The notes under the pieces: generated by a model
What the model saw: the letters and a program-made list of their open reading frames with translations, nothing else
Databases searched by the model: none
Told to the model about the DNA's origin: nothing
In this document: piece after piece, positions 23,590 through 33,044 of the stretch
Numbering within the stretch: the first letter of the stretch is position 1
How the letters are laid out: each line of letters opens with the position of its first letter
Position numbers and translations under genes: made by a program
NCBI RefSeq assembly: GCF_033807715.1
Contig: NC_084599.1
Location: 14,978,625 to 15,042,624, forward strand
Direction of reading: 5' to 3'
DNA length: 64,000 nucleotides
DNA from: Cololabis saira
Lineage: Eukaryota; Chordata; Actinopteri; Beloniformes; Belonidae

Positions 23590-24660
23590 CATGGGTGCAG
23601 ATCCCGGGGGGCACGGGGGGGACATGTCCCCCCCAAATTCTGAAAAACATGAATTGTCCCCCCCCCCAATAAAAATACCCTAAATTATTCAAAATTGAAC
23701 AAATTCATTTTCAGACTTAGAAAAGTTAGCCTATTAACCCCGTAACATTTGTACAGACTCACATCCGACACTTTAAAAACCCCATATTGTACATTTTTGT
23801 CTATACTTTGTCTATAATTTCTGTTTATACATTTTATCTGTCATCTGTCATCCGTCATCCTACGTCACTTTTTGTAAAGATTCATATCTGGCACTTTTTA
23901 ATCCTCATATTGTACATTTCTGTTTATTTCTGTTATACATTTTACTTTATTCTATCTCTTAGTTTATCTCCATATATATTTGTTTGCTTTTATATTTTTA
24001 TTTTTTATTTTTATTTTTATTTTTACTGTATTGCACCAATCAACAAATCACAACAAATTCCTTGTGTGTGTTGACAAACTTGGCAATAAACCCCCTCTGA
24101 TTCTGATTCTGATTAAGATACAGGATCTCTTCTTCCAGGGAGTCCTGAAAAATGAATGATGAAAACGAACATGGACATTTATGTAAATAAATTTGATGTT
24201 GGGTCAACTTGTGCTGTGTTTATTGTGCTCTTAGCAATGGGTCCTTTTTTTTTTTTAGAACTGTTTACCACCATAACTGTGTTAAAACAGGATCAGTTAG
24301 TTTAAACAACTTGTTTAGGGCTCCATATTTCATCCATATATCAATTGATCGTGCATAAAGTAGTCCCATAGGATAAAAGGAACATGGTGAGAAGAATTTG
24401 AGATGAGTAGACACTACATGCCCAAAACCCTTAAAATTATGATTTAGGAATATAACAGTTAAGTAAGCAGTGACACACACTGTTGGCTGTTTAGGACAAA
24501 TAAACAAGAAAGGTAAGCACAATAAATGATTCCCTGTGCAGTATTTTTTGGCGAGCCTTTACTAATTTATGGCATGGTATGAGTCGCATATTGGCAAAAA
24601 ATGAAAAATTAAAATCACATTGGTGTCCCCCCCAATCCTGACATTGGATCTGCACCCCTG
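23590..24660. mobile_element. hAT-like element inserted in the MITE
   Basis: Ends CATGGGTGCAGATCC and the complement of CAGGGGTGCAGATCC define a 1071-bp element. The flanking 8-mers TAAGCCTG and AAAATCTG match at five of eight positions, so the target duplication is decayed. Near both ends runs of C/G (GGGGGGGACATGTCCCCCCC) form subterminal palindromes. A LINE 3' tail (23795-24115) has inserted inside it. Confidence 0.6.
23795..24115 (+). mobile_element. non-LTR retrotransposon 3' tail, plus orientation
   Basis: Same unit as at 21955-22240 but in the plus orientation: CATCTGTCATCCGTCATCC, CCTTGTGTGTGTTGACAAAC, then CAATAAACC and repeated TCTGATTC at the 3' end. No coding part remains. Confidence 0.75.
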
Positions 24661-24869
24661 AAAATCTGGATTATGGTTCTGCATTAAATCGACGCAGAGC
24701 CTATGCCGTAGGATTACGGCATAGTTTACGGCGTAGGGTACGCGGCGACACCTACATCCATGGGCGACACGCACCGTAGGCTACGGTGCGTGTCGCCGCG
24801 TACCCTACGTCGTAGTCTTTGCGTTGGTGTAACGCGGAACCATAAATCAACCTTTAGTCAAGCGGGTTC

Positions 24870-25249
24870 AAATCAAACTGTGATTTTTAACAAGATAATT
24901 TGGTGTGAACAAACAAAATGACAATATCATATTTTCAATATAAACTTCTACTATTCTGGCGTGCACAATATGAAATGGGTGAACAAAAAAAACTAATTTT
25001 CACACAAGTTCAGATAGATTTTAAACTTTGTGATCTTGAATATTCACAATAAAAAAGCCGAAAAAACAAGGTTTTTATTCTGTAATACGGTCATTTAAAG
25101 TATGCTGCAGTTTATGGGCAAGGAGGAGATAATAATAAAAACAATAAGGCATTTTAAGGTTAATAGCATCAACATTTCAGAGAGAGATTAAAATAAAAGA
25201 TAATTTGATATATCAGCTAATAATTTTTTTTCAGAGTTATTTGACTTAA
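24870..25249. other. gene-free AT-rich sequence
   Basis: Nothing recognisable beyond AT-rich sequence and short poly-T runs. Confidence 0.4.
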
Positions 25250-25570
25250 TTTTTTTTATAGAGACAAAAAAACGTTCAAAAGCACATTTCACATTACGAG
25301 CATGGACTCAATGTGCTCAAAATACATAAACAAACAAAATTACAAGTTTACAATAACAGAAATAGATAACAAGTATGACAAGAGAAAAAACAATGATAAC
25401 AACCATAATTCCATTTTAACAAAAGTGCGATCACCCAGCCAACCATGAGTTTACTCAAACGCCTGTTCAAAAAGGTCTGCTTTTAGTCTGCTTTTGAAAG
25501 TGGGCTGTTGGAGCAGACCTTGGAGCAGACCTTAGTTCCTGCAGAAAGGAATTCCAGAGAGTGTAGTAGT
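25250..25570 (-). mobile_element. L2/CR1-type LINE 3' end
   Basis: On the minus strand the first part reads LWNSFLQELRSAP with a repeated RSAP unit, then a stop. This resembles the C-terminal LWNSLPxxLRSAPT block of L2/CR1 reverse transcriptase proteins. It is followed by an untranslated tail. Only the 3' end is present. Confidence 0.65.
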
Positions 25571-25664
25571 GAGTGAGAATGTTATCTACAAATTAAATCC
25601 AATAATTAAAATAAATAAAAGACTTTAATTGGCACCACACTGGTGCACTTAATGAATAAATGCC

Positions 25665-26055
25665 AGGTATAAGGGGGGGGGGGGTGTTATAGGGGTTAGG
25701 AGGAACTGAAGAAGGTGTCTGACCCTCTGATAGGTTGGAAGGGTTATAGGGGTTAGGGTTGGGGGTTATGGTTACTAACTAGGGTTGGGGGGGTTATGGG
25801 GGTTAACGGTACTAACTGGCATTGGTGGGGGGATTTAGGGGGTTGTGGGGGTTCCGGCCCCCAGCGGAGCTTTACCATTGACCCAGCAGCGTCACCTGGA
25901 GCTGGTTGAGGAGGAACTAAGGAAGTTGTCTGACCCTCTGATAGGTTGGGGGGGGGGGTGTTATAGGGGTTAGGGTTGGGGTTTATGGTTACTAACTAGG
26001 GTTGGGGGGGTTATAAGGGGTTAAGGGTACTAACTGGGTTGGTGGGGGGATTTAC
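25665..26055. repeat. G-rich two-copy tandem repeat with telomere-like motifs
   Basis: A unit of about 211 bp beginning GAGGAACT occurs at 25700 and again at 25911. Each copy has TCTGACCCTCTGATAGGTTG followed by strongly G-rich sequence with GGGGTTAGGGTTGGGG and TTACTAACTAGGGTTGGGGG. Runs of 7-12 G on the plus strand could form G-quadruplexes. The part between copies reads MTQQRHLELVEEELRKLSD in one frame, which may be chance. Confidence 0.8.
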
Positions 26056-26269
26056 ATTATTTTTTACAATTTGGAGTACATCATCACCAATACAGTCGCA
26101 GAGCTCAGCTGTTGTACTACTTCCTGTATGTCACTGCACTGAGTAAGGGTGAAGTTGGAAAGAGTGCTGACACTATGGTGCTGAGCAGAGGTAGAGTGGT
26201 CACGTGTGACTCCCGTCCACCAGCAGAGGAAGCCGCAATGTTGTTCCTAATGTTCAGGATTTTAGATTT

Positions 26270-26466
26270 GAAGTATAATGCATGTATTTGTATGTATTTC
26301 CCCAGATTTCCACGCAATTGGTGATGAATGGGACAATGAAGAAACTGTATAACATATTCAGGGAGTCATGAGTGAGGATATCCTTGGTTCTGTGCAATAT
26401 TCCAATTGATTTAGATACCTTTGCCTTTAAATGATCAACATGTGGCTTCCAGCACAATGTATGATC
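26270..26466 (-). mobile_element. LINE reverse transcriptase C-terminal fragment (part 2)
   Basis: The minus strand reads LCWKPHVDHLKAKVSKSIG, then FIVPFITNCVEIWGNTYKY, a block typical of the end of several fish LINE reverse transcriptases. It stops exactly at the Gypsy LTR. The upstream part of the same reading frame continues on the other side of the Gypsy element at 33045-33110 (NYFEIERVYDHT). The LINE was therefore present first and the Gypsy element inserted into it. Confidence 0.75.
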
Positions 26467-26964
26467 TGTTACCGAGTGGATTGTAAACGGCTACTTGTCA
26501 GTAAGAAAATACCCTTTGATGACAGACGGAAGGCAGGCTTGCAAAAAAAGTAAAGTTTTAATGTGGTTCCAGGCCTGGACAACTTAGATTTTTCAACAAA
26601 AACCAAGCAACTCAAAAAACAGAAATCATAATTAAGCAGAGGTGTTGGCATCAACCTCTCCCCATGGCAGCCCACCTCTGTACTGAACCATTTCCCCTTT
26701 ATATTTTCTCCTGACTCCACCCCTGGCTAAGCAATCAGCAAATCACAACAATAGACACAAGGTGTTCCCCATAAAGCAATCAGAGCTCTCAGGCAATCAT
26801 GGCCGCTCCCAAATTACTGCATCTGCATGGATAGACACAAGTACAGCAGTTAAATTACATGTCACAGCAGAATGTGCACCTTCTGTGGGACTGAAATCAA
26901 ACTCCTAATACTTGCTCATGAAAACAATAATACCAGCTACTCTGACAGAGTCTGCTCTGTCACA
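26467..26964 (-). repeat. 3' LTR of the Gmr1-like element
   Basis: 498 bp. Read on the minus strand it begins TGTGACAGAGCAG and ends CGGTAACA. By eye it differs from the other LTR at five bases and one single-base gap, about 1 percent. Confidence 0.95.
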
Positions 26965-26975
26965 TTTCTTACCCC

Positions 26976-29357
26976 CTATCCTTCTGGGTGGTGCATACCT
27001 GGTACAAGTGACAAATAGTCAGCTATGATATTTCGGCCCCCTGGACAGTACTCAATTGTAAAGCGGTATGGCTGAAGAGCCAGACACCAGCGCAGTATCC
27101 TGGAGTTTTGACTCTGCATTGAGTGCATCCACTTCAGGGCTCGATGGTCTGTTTGAAGCATGAACTCCCGTCCGAGCAGATAATACTTAAGTGAGTCCAC
27201 TGCCCACTTTATGGCGAGTCCTTCCTTCTCGATGGTAGAGTATTTTTTCTCCCGGTCAAACAGCTTCCTGCTCAGGAACAGAATGGGCCTCTCTTCTCCA
27301 GGCTCTCCTTGGGCTAGTACAGCACCTAAGCCAACATCAGAGGCATCCACTTGTACAAGAAATGGGTTATTTAAATCAGGGCTCTTCAGAACAGGATCTT
27401 GACACAATAGCTCCTTTAACTTTCTAAAGGCCTCCTCACATTCATCAGTCCACGGAAGGTGGGACGAAGTAGTCTTCTTGGTGAGATTAGTTAATGGTGT
27501 AGCTATTGTGGCAAAATGAGGCACAAATCTTCGGTACCAGCCAATTAGACCCAGGAATGACCGTACTTGCCTCTTCGTCTGCGGTCTGGGTATCCCTCGA
27601 ATGGTCTCCAACTTCTCCACCAGTGGCTTTATCTGGCCATGCCCGATGCGGTACCCCAGGTATTTCACCTCCTTCTGTGCCCACGAGCATTTCTTATGGT
27701 TGATGGTTAATCCAGCCTTCTGAAGCCTCTGGAGGACCTGCTCGAGGTGATGGAGATGCTCATGGAAGGTCTCACTGAAAATGATACAGTCGTCAAGATA
27801 TGATGCTGCATATTGCCCACAATCAGCTAAAACAATGTCCATAAGTCGCTGAAATGTAGCAGGGGCTCCATGAAGACCGAACGGCATCACTGTATACTGA
27901 TACAAACCAGTAGGTGTTCGAAAGGCTGTATAGGGTCTACAAGCAGCGGTGAGAGGGACTTGCCAGTAACCCTTACAAAGATCTAACGTGGTCATGTATT
28001 TAGCTTTGCCTAACCTTTCGAGCAGTTCATCGATTTTGGGCATTGGATAAGAGTCAAAACAGCTGACACTGTTCAACCTACGAAAGTCTGTGCAGAATCG
28101 AACATTTCCATCCTTCTTAGGAACCAAAAGAACAGGACTTGACCACTCGCTTTTTGAAGGCTCTATTATACCCATCTCCAACATGGTCACCACCTCTTTC
28201 CTCAAGGGATCCACCATTCTCTCAGGAACACGGTAGGGCCTCTGCCGGGTTGGTGTGGGAACCTTCAGAACGATGCCATGGCTGATAACATCTGTGAGAC
28301 CTGGTGTGTCCTGGAAGAGAGGAGTGAATGTCTTCTGTACCTGGGCCAGCTGTTGTTTTTGCTCCTCACTCAGGTGTTCAGGATACTCAATGGCACCACC
28401 TTGAGGTCGGAGTGGCTCCATGTCAGTCTCATCATCTCCATCCTCTGCTACATGCACCATCATCACTGGTTTCACAGCCGGGGTCACATCTCTCTCCTTG
28501 AACTGTCTCAGCAGGTTGACATGCAGAATCTGCTTCTGGCGTTTCCTTTCGGGGCACAAGATTTCATAAGTTACTGGACCCACCCTTCTAGACACCACAT
28601 AAGGGCCCTGCCATTTAGCCAGTAACTTTGATGTACCAGAAGGAAGCAGTAGCAATACCTTCTGCCCAGGTTTCAGTTCTCGCTCTCTGGCATGTTTGTC
28701 ATACCACACCTTTTGCTTGGTTTGGGCCTCTCTCAGGTGCTCTTGGGCCATGCATCTCATCTTGTCCAGCTTGTCTCGCATCTGGAGGACGTAGAACGCA
28801 ACACTGCACTGGGCAGGCTCTCCAGCCACCCAACCCTCTTTTAGTACATCCAGGGGACCCCTAACCTGCCTGCCATATACCAACTCAAAGGGTGAAAAAC
28901 CAGTTGAGGCTTGTGGAACCTCTCTGTACGCGAAAAGCAGGAATGGAATCCATCTATCCCAATCCCTCCCCGACTCATCCACAAACTTTTTCAGCATGTT
29001 TTTAAGTGTACCATTAAAACTTTCCACCAAACCATCAGTTTCAGGTTGATATGGGGAAGTTCTAATGCCTGTGATGCCCAACTGCTTGTACAGAGTTTTC
29101 ATCAAAGTTGACATGAAATTTGCACCCTGATCAGTTAAAATTTCTGCGGGAACACCAACTCTGGAAATCAGATCAATGAGACATCGGACCGCATGTTTGA
29201 CTTGAATGGAGCGTAAGGGGTAAACTTCTGGGTATCGAGTAGCATAATCACAGATTACAAGGGCGAATCTATGCCCAGAACTACTTTTAACCAGTGGACC
29301 AATTATGTCCATACCAATGCGCTCAAATGGTGTGCCAATGATTGGTAAAGGCTGCAA
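26976..29357 (-). CDS. Gmr1-like pol: integrase core, reverse transcriptase, RNase H
   Basis: A 793-codon open frame. The integrase core comes first, with its DDE triad in MDIIGPL, LTDQGANF and ETDGLVESFNGT. A GPY-like segment (LAKWQGPYVVSRRVG) follows. The reverse transcriptase has LDLCKGYWQVPL and the catalytic YLDD. RNase H has VDASDVGLGAVL, STIEKEGLAI and TDHRALKW. Gypsy elements normally encode integrase last, so the order here is distinctive. The frame is the same as the upstream gag-protease frame and is cut from it by one TGA at 29364-29366, within the integrase region after its zinc finger. Confidence 0.93.
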   Translation of the reverse strand: MQPLPIIGTPFERIGMDIIGPLVKSSSGHRFALVICDYATRYPEVYPLRSIQVKHAVRCLIDLISRVGVPAEILTDQGANFMSTLMKTLYKQLGITGIRTSPYQPETDGLVESFNGTLKNMLKKFVDESGRDWDRWIPFLLFAYREVPQASTGFSPFELVYGRQVRGPLDVLKEGWVAGEPAQCSVAFYVLQMRDKLDKMRCMAQEHLREAQTKQKVWYDKHARERELKPGQKVLLLLPSGTSKLLAKWQGPYVVSRRVGPVTYEILCPERKRQKQILHVNLLRQFKERDVTPAVKPVMMVHVAEDGDDETDMEPLRPQGGAIEYPEHLSEEQKQQLAQVQKTFTPLFQDTPGLTDVISHGIVLKVPTPTRQRPYRVPERMVDPLRKEVVTMLEMGIIEPSKSEWSSPVLLVPKKDGNVRFCTDFRRLNSVSCFDSYPMPKIDELLERLGKAKYMTTLDLCKGYWQVPLTAACRPYTAFRTPTGLYQYTVMPFGLHGAPATFQRLMDIVLADCGQYAASYLDDCIIFSETFHEHLHHLEQVLQRLQKAGLTINHKKCSWAQKEVKYLGYRIGHGQIKPLVEKLETIRGIPRPQTKRQVRSFLGLIGWYRRFVPHFATIATPLTNLTKKTTSSHLPWTDECEEAFRKLKELLCQDPVLKSPDLNNPFLVQVDASDVGLGAVLAQGEPGEERPILFLSRKLFDREKKYSTIEKEGLAIKWAVDSLKYYLLGREFMLQTDHRALKWMHSMQSQNSRILRWCLALQPYRFTIEYCPGGRNIIADYLSLVPGMHHPEG

Positions 29358-29363
29358 CGGTCC

Positions 29364-31115
29364 TCAATCTGCTTTGCGAAGTGGAGCTTCTTTTTGACAC
29401 TCTGTACATGTCCTACAGTACTCCTGGACATCCTGATAAAGTCTAGGCCAATAGAACTTGCGACTGATTCTGTCATAGCTTTTCTGTTTACCTAGATGTC
29501 CTGCCCATGGAATGTGGTGTCCCAAATTTAGAATTAACTGATGGAATAATTTAGGAACAACCAATCTAGGTACATCACTGTCTCCATTGTACAACAGGTT
29601 ATCCTTGAGGATGTATCTATCACCAATGAGATTAGCTGCTTTAACAGGTTCACCATCAACCTCACATACCTTAGCAAAGAGAGGTTGAAGCAAAGGATCA
29701 GCTCGCTGTAGCTCTTTAAAGTTGTCAGGGACCTGCCACTGTGGTTCCAGCAGAGTGGGGTCAGGATCTGGAGCGACCGGGACTGGATCCTGCACTCTGG
29801 CCTTCCCCACATGCTTGGCTTGACAGCGCTGTTTTTTATCCCTCCTAACCTTTGTACCACCTTCAAAAAGACTTTGATGGATATCAGGCAGGGGCTGCAA
29901 ACCCTTAACCTGAGATCTTGTAACCACAGCACATGACTTTGACACAGCCTGAACAAGTCTAGTTAGAATGGGTAGATCATTCCCCAAAACAACGTCATAT
30001 GCCAGTTTATCAACCACCCCCACCGTCATCAGATATGCTTGACCATCCACCCCAATATTTACAACAGCAGTAGGATACATTTGCTCTTCCCCATGAACAC
30101 ACCCCAACCCTACTAGGTTGTCAAAGTTTAAAGACTCATTAGCTACAAACTCTGCCTTCACCAGTGTCTGGGAACTACCTGTATCCAACAGTGCATTAGC
30201 ATCCTGCCCATTAACGAGAACTGAAGTTGCATACCGGGGTTTGGGCCTAGACATTTTTACAGTGGGCTGGATTTCTGGTCTAGGCACATAGCACAGATTC
30301 ACTTCTTTTGGTTTTTTAAGTGGACACAACGCTGCTTTGTGCCCTGGTTGATGACAATAAAAGCAGATAAGGCCCCCATTTTTAAACCTTGTCCCACCCC
30401 CTGCATCATGCTTGGTTAGAACCTCATCACCTTTAACCTGACCCACAGTCACCTTGTGGGGCCGAAAGGGCTCCCGATGTGGCTCCCGAGGTGGTTCCGG
30501 ATGTGCAGCCAGATACCTCTCAGCAAGTCTCGCCGCCTCCTCCCCCGTCTGTGGTTGATGCTCTTTCACCCAAGTTCTGACATTTTGGTGGAGAACACGC
30601 AGGTACTGCTCTAGGATTAATGTCTCTGCCATCTGTTCCTTCGTCTTGGTCTCTGGTCGCATCCACCTCCTGTAGAGTCCCTTCAACCTGTTGTAGGTCT
30701 CCCTGGTCGACTCTCCTGCTGGTATACTAGTAGATCTGAAACGTTGGCGGTAGGTCTCTTCGGTCGCGTTGTACTTGGCAAGGACAGCAGCTTTGATGTC
30801 GGTGTAGAGGTGGGAACGCTGCTCATCCATGCTGGCATAGGCCTCCAACGCTCTACCTGTGAGAAGGGTGACAACACGAGCAGCCCACTCATCATGGTTC
30901 CACCAGCCAGGTTGTGGCGATGCGCTCGAAGCGGATGAAGAAGCTTTCCACATCTTCCCCTTCAGTGAACTCTGGGATCTTGGCCCCGTCATAACGGCGG
31001 ATGGGCGGCTGCTGCTCTGGCTGAGCATGTGTTGCTGTAGTCCATCGGCTGGGCTGCTGGAGTTGTTGAGCTGGAGGGGGCAGATTATATAGGCTCTGGT
31101 GACTAGCAGGATCAT
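29364..31115 (-). CDS. Gmr1-like gag (SCAN-like), zinc knuckle, protease, integrase zinc finger
   Basis: 583 codons. The first third holds a helical Gag segment that resembles the vertebrate SCAN domain (AETLILEQYLRVLHQNVRTW, then EEAARLAERYLAAH). Gmr1-like Gag is the published source of SCAN. Next come one CCHC knuckle (CFYCHQPGHKAALC), an aspartic protease (ANALLDTGSSQTLV, with the DTG triad) and the H2C2 zinc finger of integrase (CRTCTEC near the end). The true start lies further upstream: Gag sequence continues in another frame (31233-30892), so a frameshift lies near 30895. The frame ends at a single TGA before the integrase core. Confidence 0.9.
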   Translation of the reverse strand: MILLVTRAYIICPLQLNNSSSPADGLQQHMLSQSSSRPSAVMTGPRSQSSLKGKMWKASSSASSASPQPGWWNHDEWAARVVTLLTGRALEAYASMDEQRSHLYTDIKAAVLAKYNATEETYRQRFRSTSIPAGESTRETYNRLKGLYRRWMRPETKTKEQMAETLILEQYLRVLHQNVRTWVKEHQPQTGEEAARLAERYLAAHPEPPREPHREPFRPHKVTVGQVKGDEVLTKHDAGGGTRFKNGGLICFYCHQPGHKAALCPLKKPKEVNLCYVPRPEIQPTVKMSRPKPRYATSVLVNGQDANALLDTGSSQTLVKAEFVANESLNFDNLVGLGCVHGEEQMYPTAVVNIGVDGQAYLMTVGVVDKLAYDVVLGNDLPILTRLVQAVSKSCAVVTRSQVKGLQPLPDIHQSLFEGGTKVRRDKKQRCQAKHVGKARVQDPVPVAPDPDPTLLEPQWQVPDNFKELQRADPLLQPLFAKVCEVDGEPVKAANLIGDRYILKDNLLYNGDSDVPRLVVPKLFHQLILNLGHHIPWAGHLGKQKSYDRISRKFYWPRLYQDVQEYCRTCTECQKEAPLRKAD

Positions 31116-31287
31116 CAGTCACACTTTCCAGTTTGGCTTTTTCATATAGAACATTTTTCAGATCTTCAAGCCCATCAAACAACAATTTCTCATGTCTCTG
31201 CTGGCGATACATGAATTCTCTCATTTCATTCATAAATTGTTGCCCAAACTGAAGGTTCTCTTGTGAAAGATGAGGTGAAGTACTTAA

Positions 31288-32249
31288 AGGGAAAGTTCGG
31301 TTTTTTACAACCTGGACCTTATTTCTGGCATTTTTTATGGTTGTATACTCACCCAGAGGTGTTTGGTGTCATTTGGAGTCCTTCGGAAGATATTAGGAGT
31401 TTTTTGCGAGCCGCTTCTCCATATAACGGTAGCGCATGAGGGCACCGCGGGACAGACGATGCAGCGTCTAAATAACACATGATTGCCGCGAAACTCTTCA
31501 TTTCTTTTATGAATCACTAGATCTGCTTCCAGGACCTGTTGTCTTCATCCGGGGTTGTCTGTGTAACAAATAAATCAGTTTGTAAACAAGACCTCTGAAC
31601 TCATGACGTCATCTCTGTGCGCGCACTCTGTCCTCCGTTCAGTGAGCTCTTCAGCCGTATACTCTGGCTCAAAACGGTAAGGACGTCTATCATATTCAAA
31701 GTTGTCGTCCACAACCTCAGAATTTGACAAATATTCAGACATGGATGGATCTCCCTTGACTGAAGAGCACCTGAGGGATACTATTTTTGCTAATACCCAA
31801 GCAGCACTCCATGCACCGCGTTCCTGTCTAAATATTCATACATGTTTCAAATAACTAACAGTAAACTAACAGTAGCGAACTCCAGCTGTACACGGAGCTG
31901 TGTCTGCGATGCGCGCACAGAGATGACGTCATGAGTTCAGAGGTCTTGTTTACAAACTGATTTATTTGTTACACAGACAACCCCGGATGAAGACAACAGG
32001 TCCTGGAAGCAGATCTAGTGATTTATAAAAGAAATGAAGAGTTTCGCGGCAATCATGCGTTATTTAGACGCTGCATCGTCTGTGTCCCGCGGTGCCCTCA
32101 TGCGCTACCGTTATATGGAGAAGCGGCTCGCACAAAACTCCTAATATCTTCCGAAGGACTCCAAATGACACCAAACACCTCTGGGTGAGTATACAACCAT
32201 AAAAAATGCCAGAAATAAGGTCCAGGTTGTAAAAAACCGAACTTTCCCT
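31288..32249. mobile_element. 962-bp foldback element flanked by TTAA, inserted in gag
   Basis: Two arms of about 338 bp (31288-31624 and 31911-32249) are near-identical inverted copies, starting AGGGAAAGTTCGG and differing at only a few bases. They are separated by a 286-bp spacer. Both sides carry TTAA (31284-31287 and 32250-32253), the target duplication of piggyBac-type and some other DNA transposons. The arms contain promoter-like ATGACGTCAT (a CRE-type palindrome). The spacer holds a short open frame on the minus strand. The element arrived after the Gypsy insertion. Confidence 0.9.
31575..31742 (-). CDS. short open frame in the foldback spacer, possible captured transposon exon
   Basis: 55 codons starting MSEYLSNSEVV, acidic, with the block RPYRFEPEYTAEEL. 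PYxFEP-type blocks occur at the start of proteins with a P2X7-like C-terminal zinc-binding domain encoded by some fish transposons. That is a resemblance from memory, not a proven match. The frame crosses into the left arm and ends at a TGA there. It may be the first exon of the autonomous parent of this foldback. Confidence 0.35.
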   Translation of the reverse strand: MSEYLSNSEVVDDNFEYDRRPYRFEPEYTAEELTERRTECAHRDDVMSSEVLFTN

Positions 32250-32542
32250 TTAACTTCAGTGGAGGGGGTTTCTCGGGTGGCTTCTTTGGCTTTACTGGAG
32301 GATCTGGGTGTAGCACCAGCTGCTGCTCCACGGCTAATTGGGGTGCCGTGGCCCCTTCCCCCATCAACTCCACCACCGACTCCTCCTCTGGCTCCTCCTC
32401 ACGCTCATCGCCATCTTCCATCATCAGCCCTGGGGTTTTCCGGGTATTTCGAAGCGGTTTGCCACGCCCTCGCCCAGCCATTTAGGGTTTTCTACTGACA
32501 ATTACTCCTGGGAGGCTTTACAAACCCACCACTGCCACCAAT

Positions 32543-33039
32543 TGTTACCGAGTGGATTGTAAACGGCTACTTGTCAGTAAGAAAATACCCTTTAATGACA
32601 GACGGAAGGCAGGCTTGCAAAAAAAGTTAAGTTTTAAAGTGGTTCCAGGCCTGGACAACTTAGATTTTTCAACAAAAACCAAGCAACTCAAAAAACAGAA
32701 ATCATAATTAAGCAGAGGCGTTGGCATCAACCTCTCCCCATGGCAGCCCACCTCTGTACTGAACCATTTCCCCTTTATATTTTCTCCTGACTCCACCCCT
32801 GGCTAAGCAATCAGCAAATCACAACAATAGACACAAGGTGTTCCCCATAAAGCAATCAGAGCTCTCAGGCAATCATGGCCGCTCCCAAATTACTGCATCT
32901 GCATGGATAGACACAAGTACAGCAGTTAAATTACATGTCACAGCAGAATGTGCACCTTCTGTGGGACTGAAATCAAACTCCAATACTTGCTCATGAAAAC
33001 GATAATACCAGCTACTCTGACAGAGTCTGCTCTGTCACA
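32543..33039 (-). repeat. 5' LTR of the Gmr1-like element
   Basis: 497 bp, nearly identical to the copy at 26467-26964, with TG...CA ends. It is the 5' LTR because all coding parts run on the minus strand away from it. Confidence 0.95.
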
Positions 33040-33044
33040 TGATC

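Larger units (their letters stand above)
23582..24856. mobile_element. foldback MITE split by a hAT insertion, next to the tbc1d23 start
   Basis: The MITE seen at 7796 and 13598 appears here as TAAGCCTG at 23582-23589, is interrupted, then resumes at 24661-24856 as a near-perfect palindrome (GGGTACGCGGCGACAC on one arm, GTGTCGCCGCGTACCC on the other). It ends with the complement of AAGGTTGATTTATGG. The palindrome folds around 24770-24790. It starts 69 bp upstream of the tbc1d23 ATG, so it must adjoin or overlap that gene's leader or promoter. Confidence 0.65.
30892..32481 (-). pseudogene. N-terminal part of gag, split by foldback insertion and frameshift
   Basis: The minus strand opens with MAGRGRGKPLRNTRK at 32481, an Arg/Lys-rich then Glu-rich start and a Pro-rich stretch up to about 32254. 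The foldback element (31288-32249) interrupts it. The frame then resumes with FMNEMREFMYRQQRHEKLLF, and RYDGAKIPEF belongs to the start of the capsid region. It runs into a stop near 30892, where the reading continues one frame over. This is a broken gene, not a separate one. Confidence 0.75.
26467..33039 (-). mobile_element. Gmr1-like Ty3/Gypsy LTR retrotransposon
   Basis: The element has LTRs at both ends, a 5-bp target duplication TGATC (26462-26466 and 33040-33044), and gag, protease, integrase, reverse transcriptase and RNase H in that order on the minus strand. Integrase before reverse transcriptase is the mark of the Gmr1 group, first described from deuterostomes; ordinary Gypsy elements have integrase last. 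A polypurine tract (AAGGATAGGGGGTAAGAAA on the minus strand) abuts the 3' LTR. The candidate primer-binding site next to the 5' LTR begins TTGGTGGCAGTGGTGGG. The coding part is broken by a frameshift in gag, one stop in the integrase region and a 962-bp foldback insertion, so this copy is dead although young. Confidence 0.93.

Noticed and set aside
27211..31092. Plus-strand frames across the Gypsy element
   Set aside because: Antisense shadows of the gag and pol frames.
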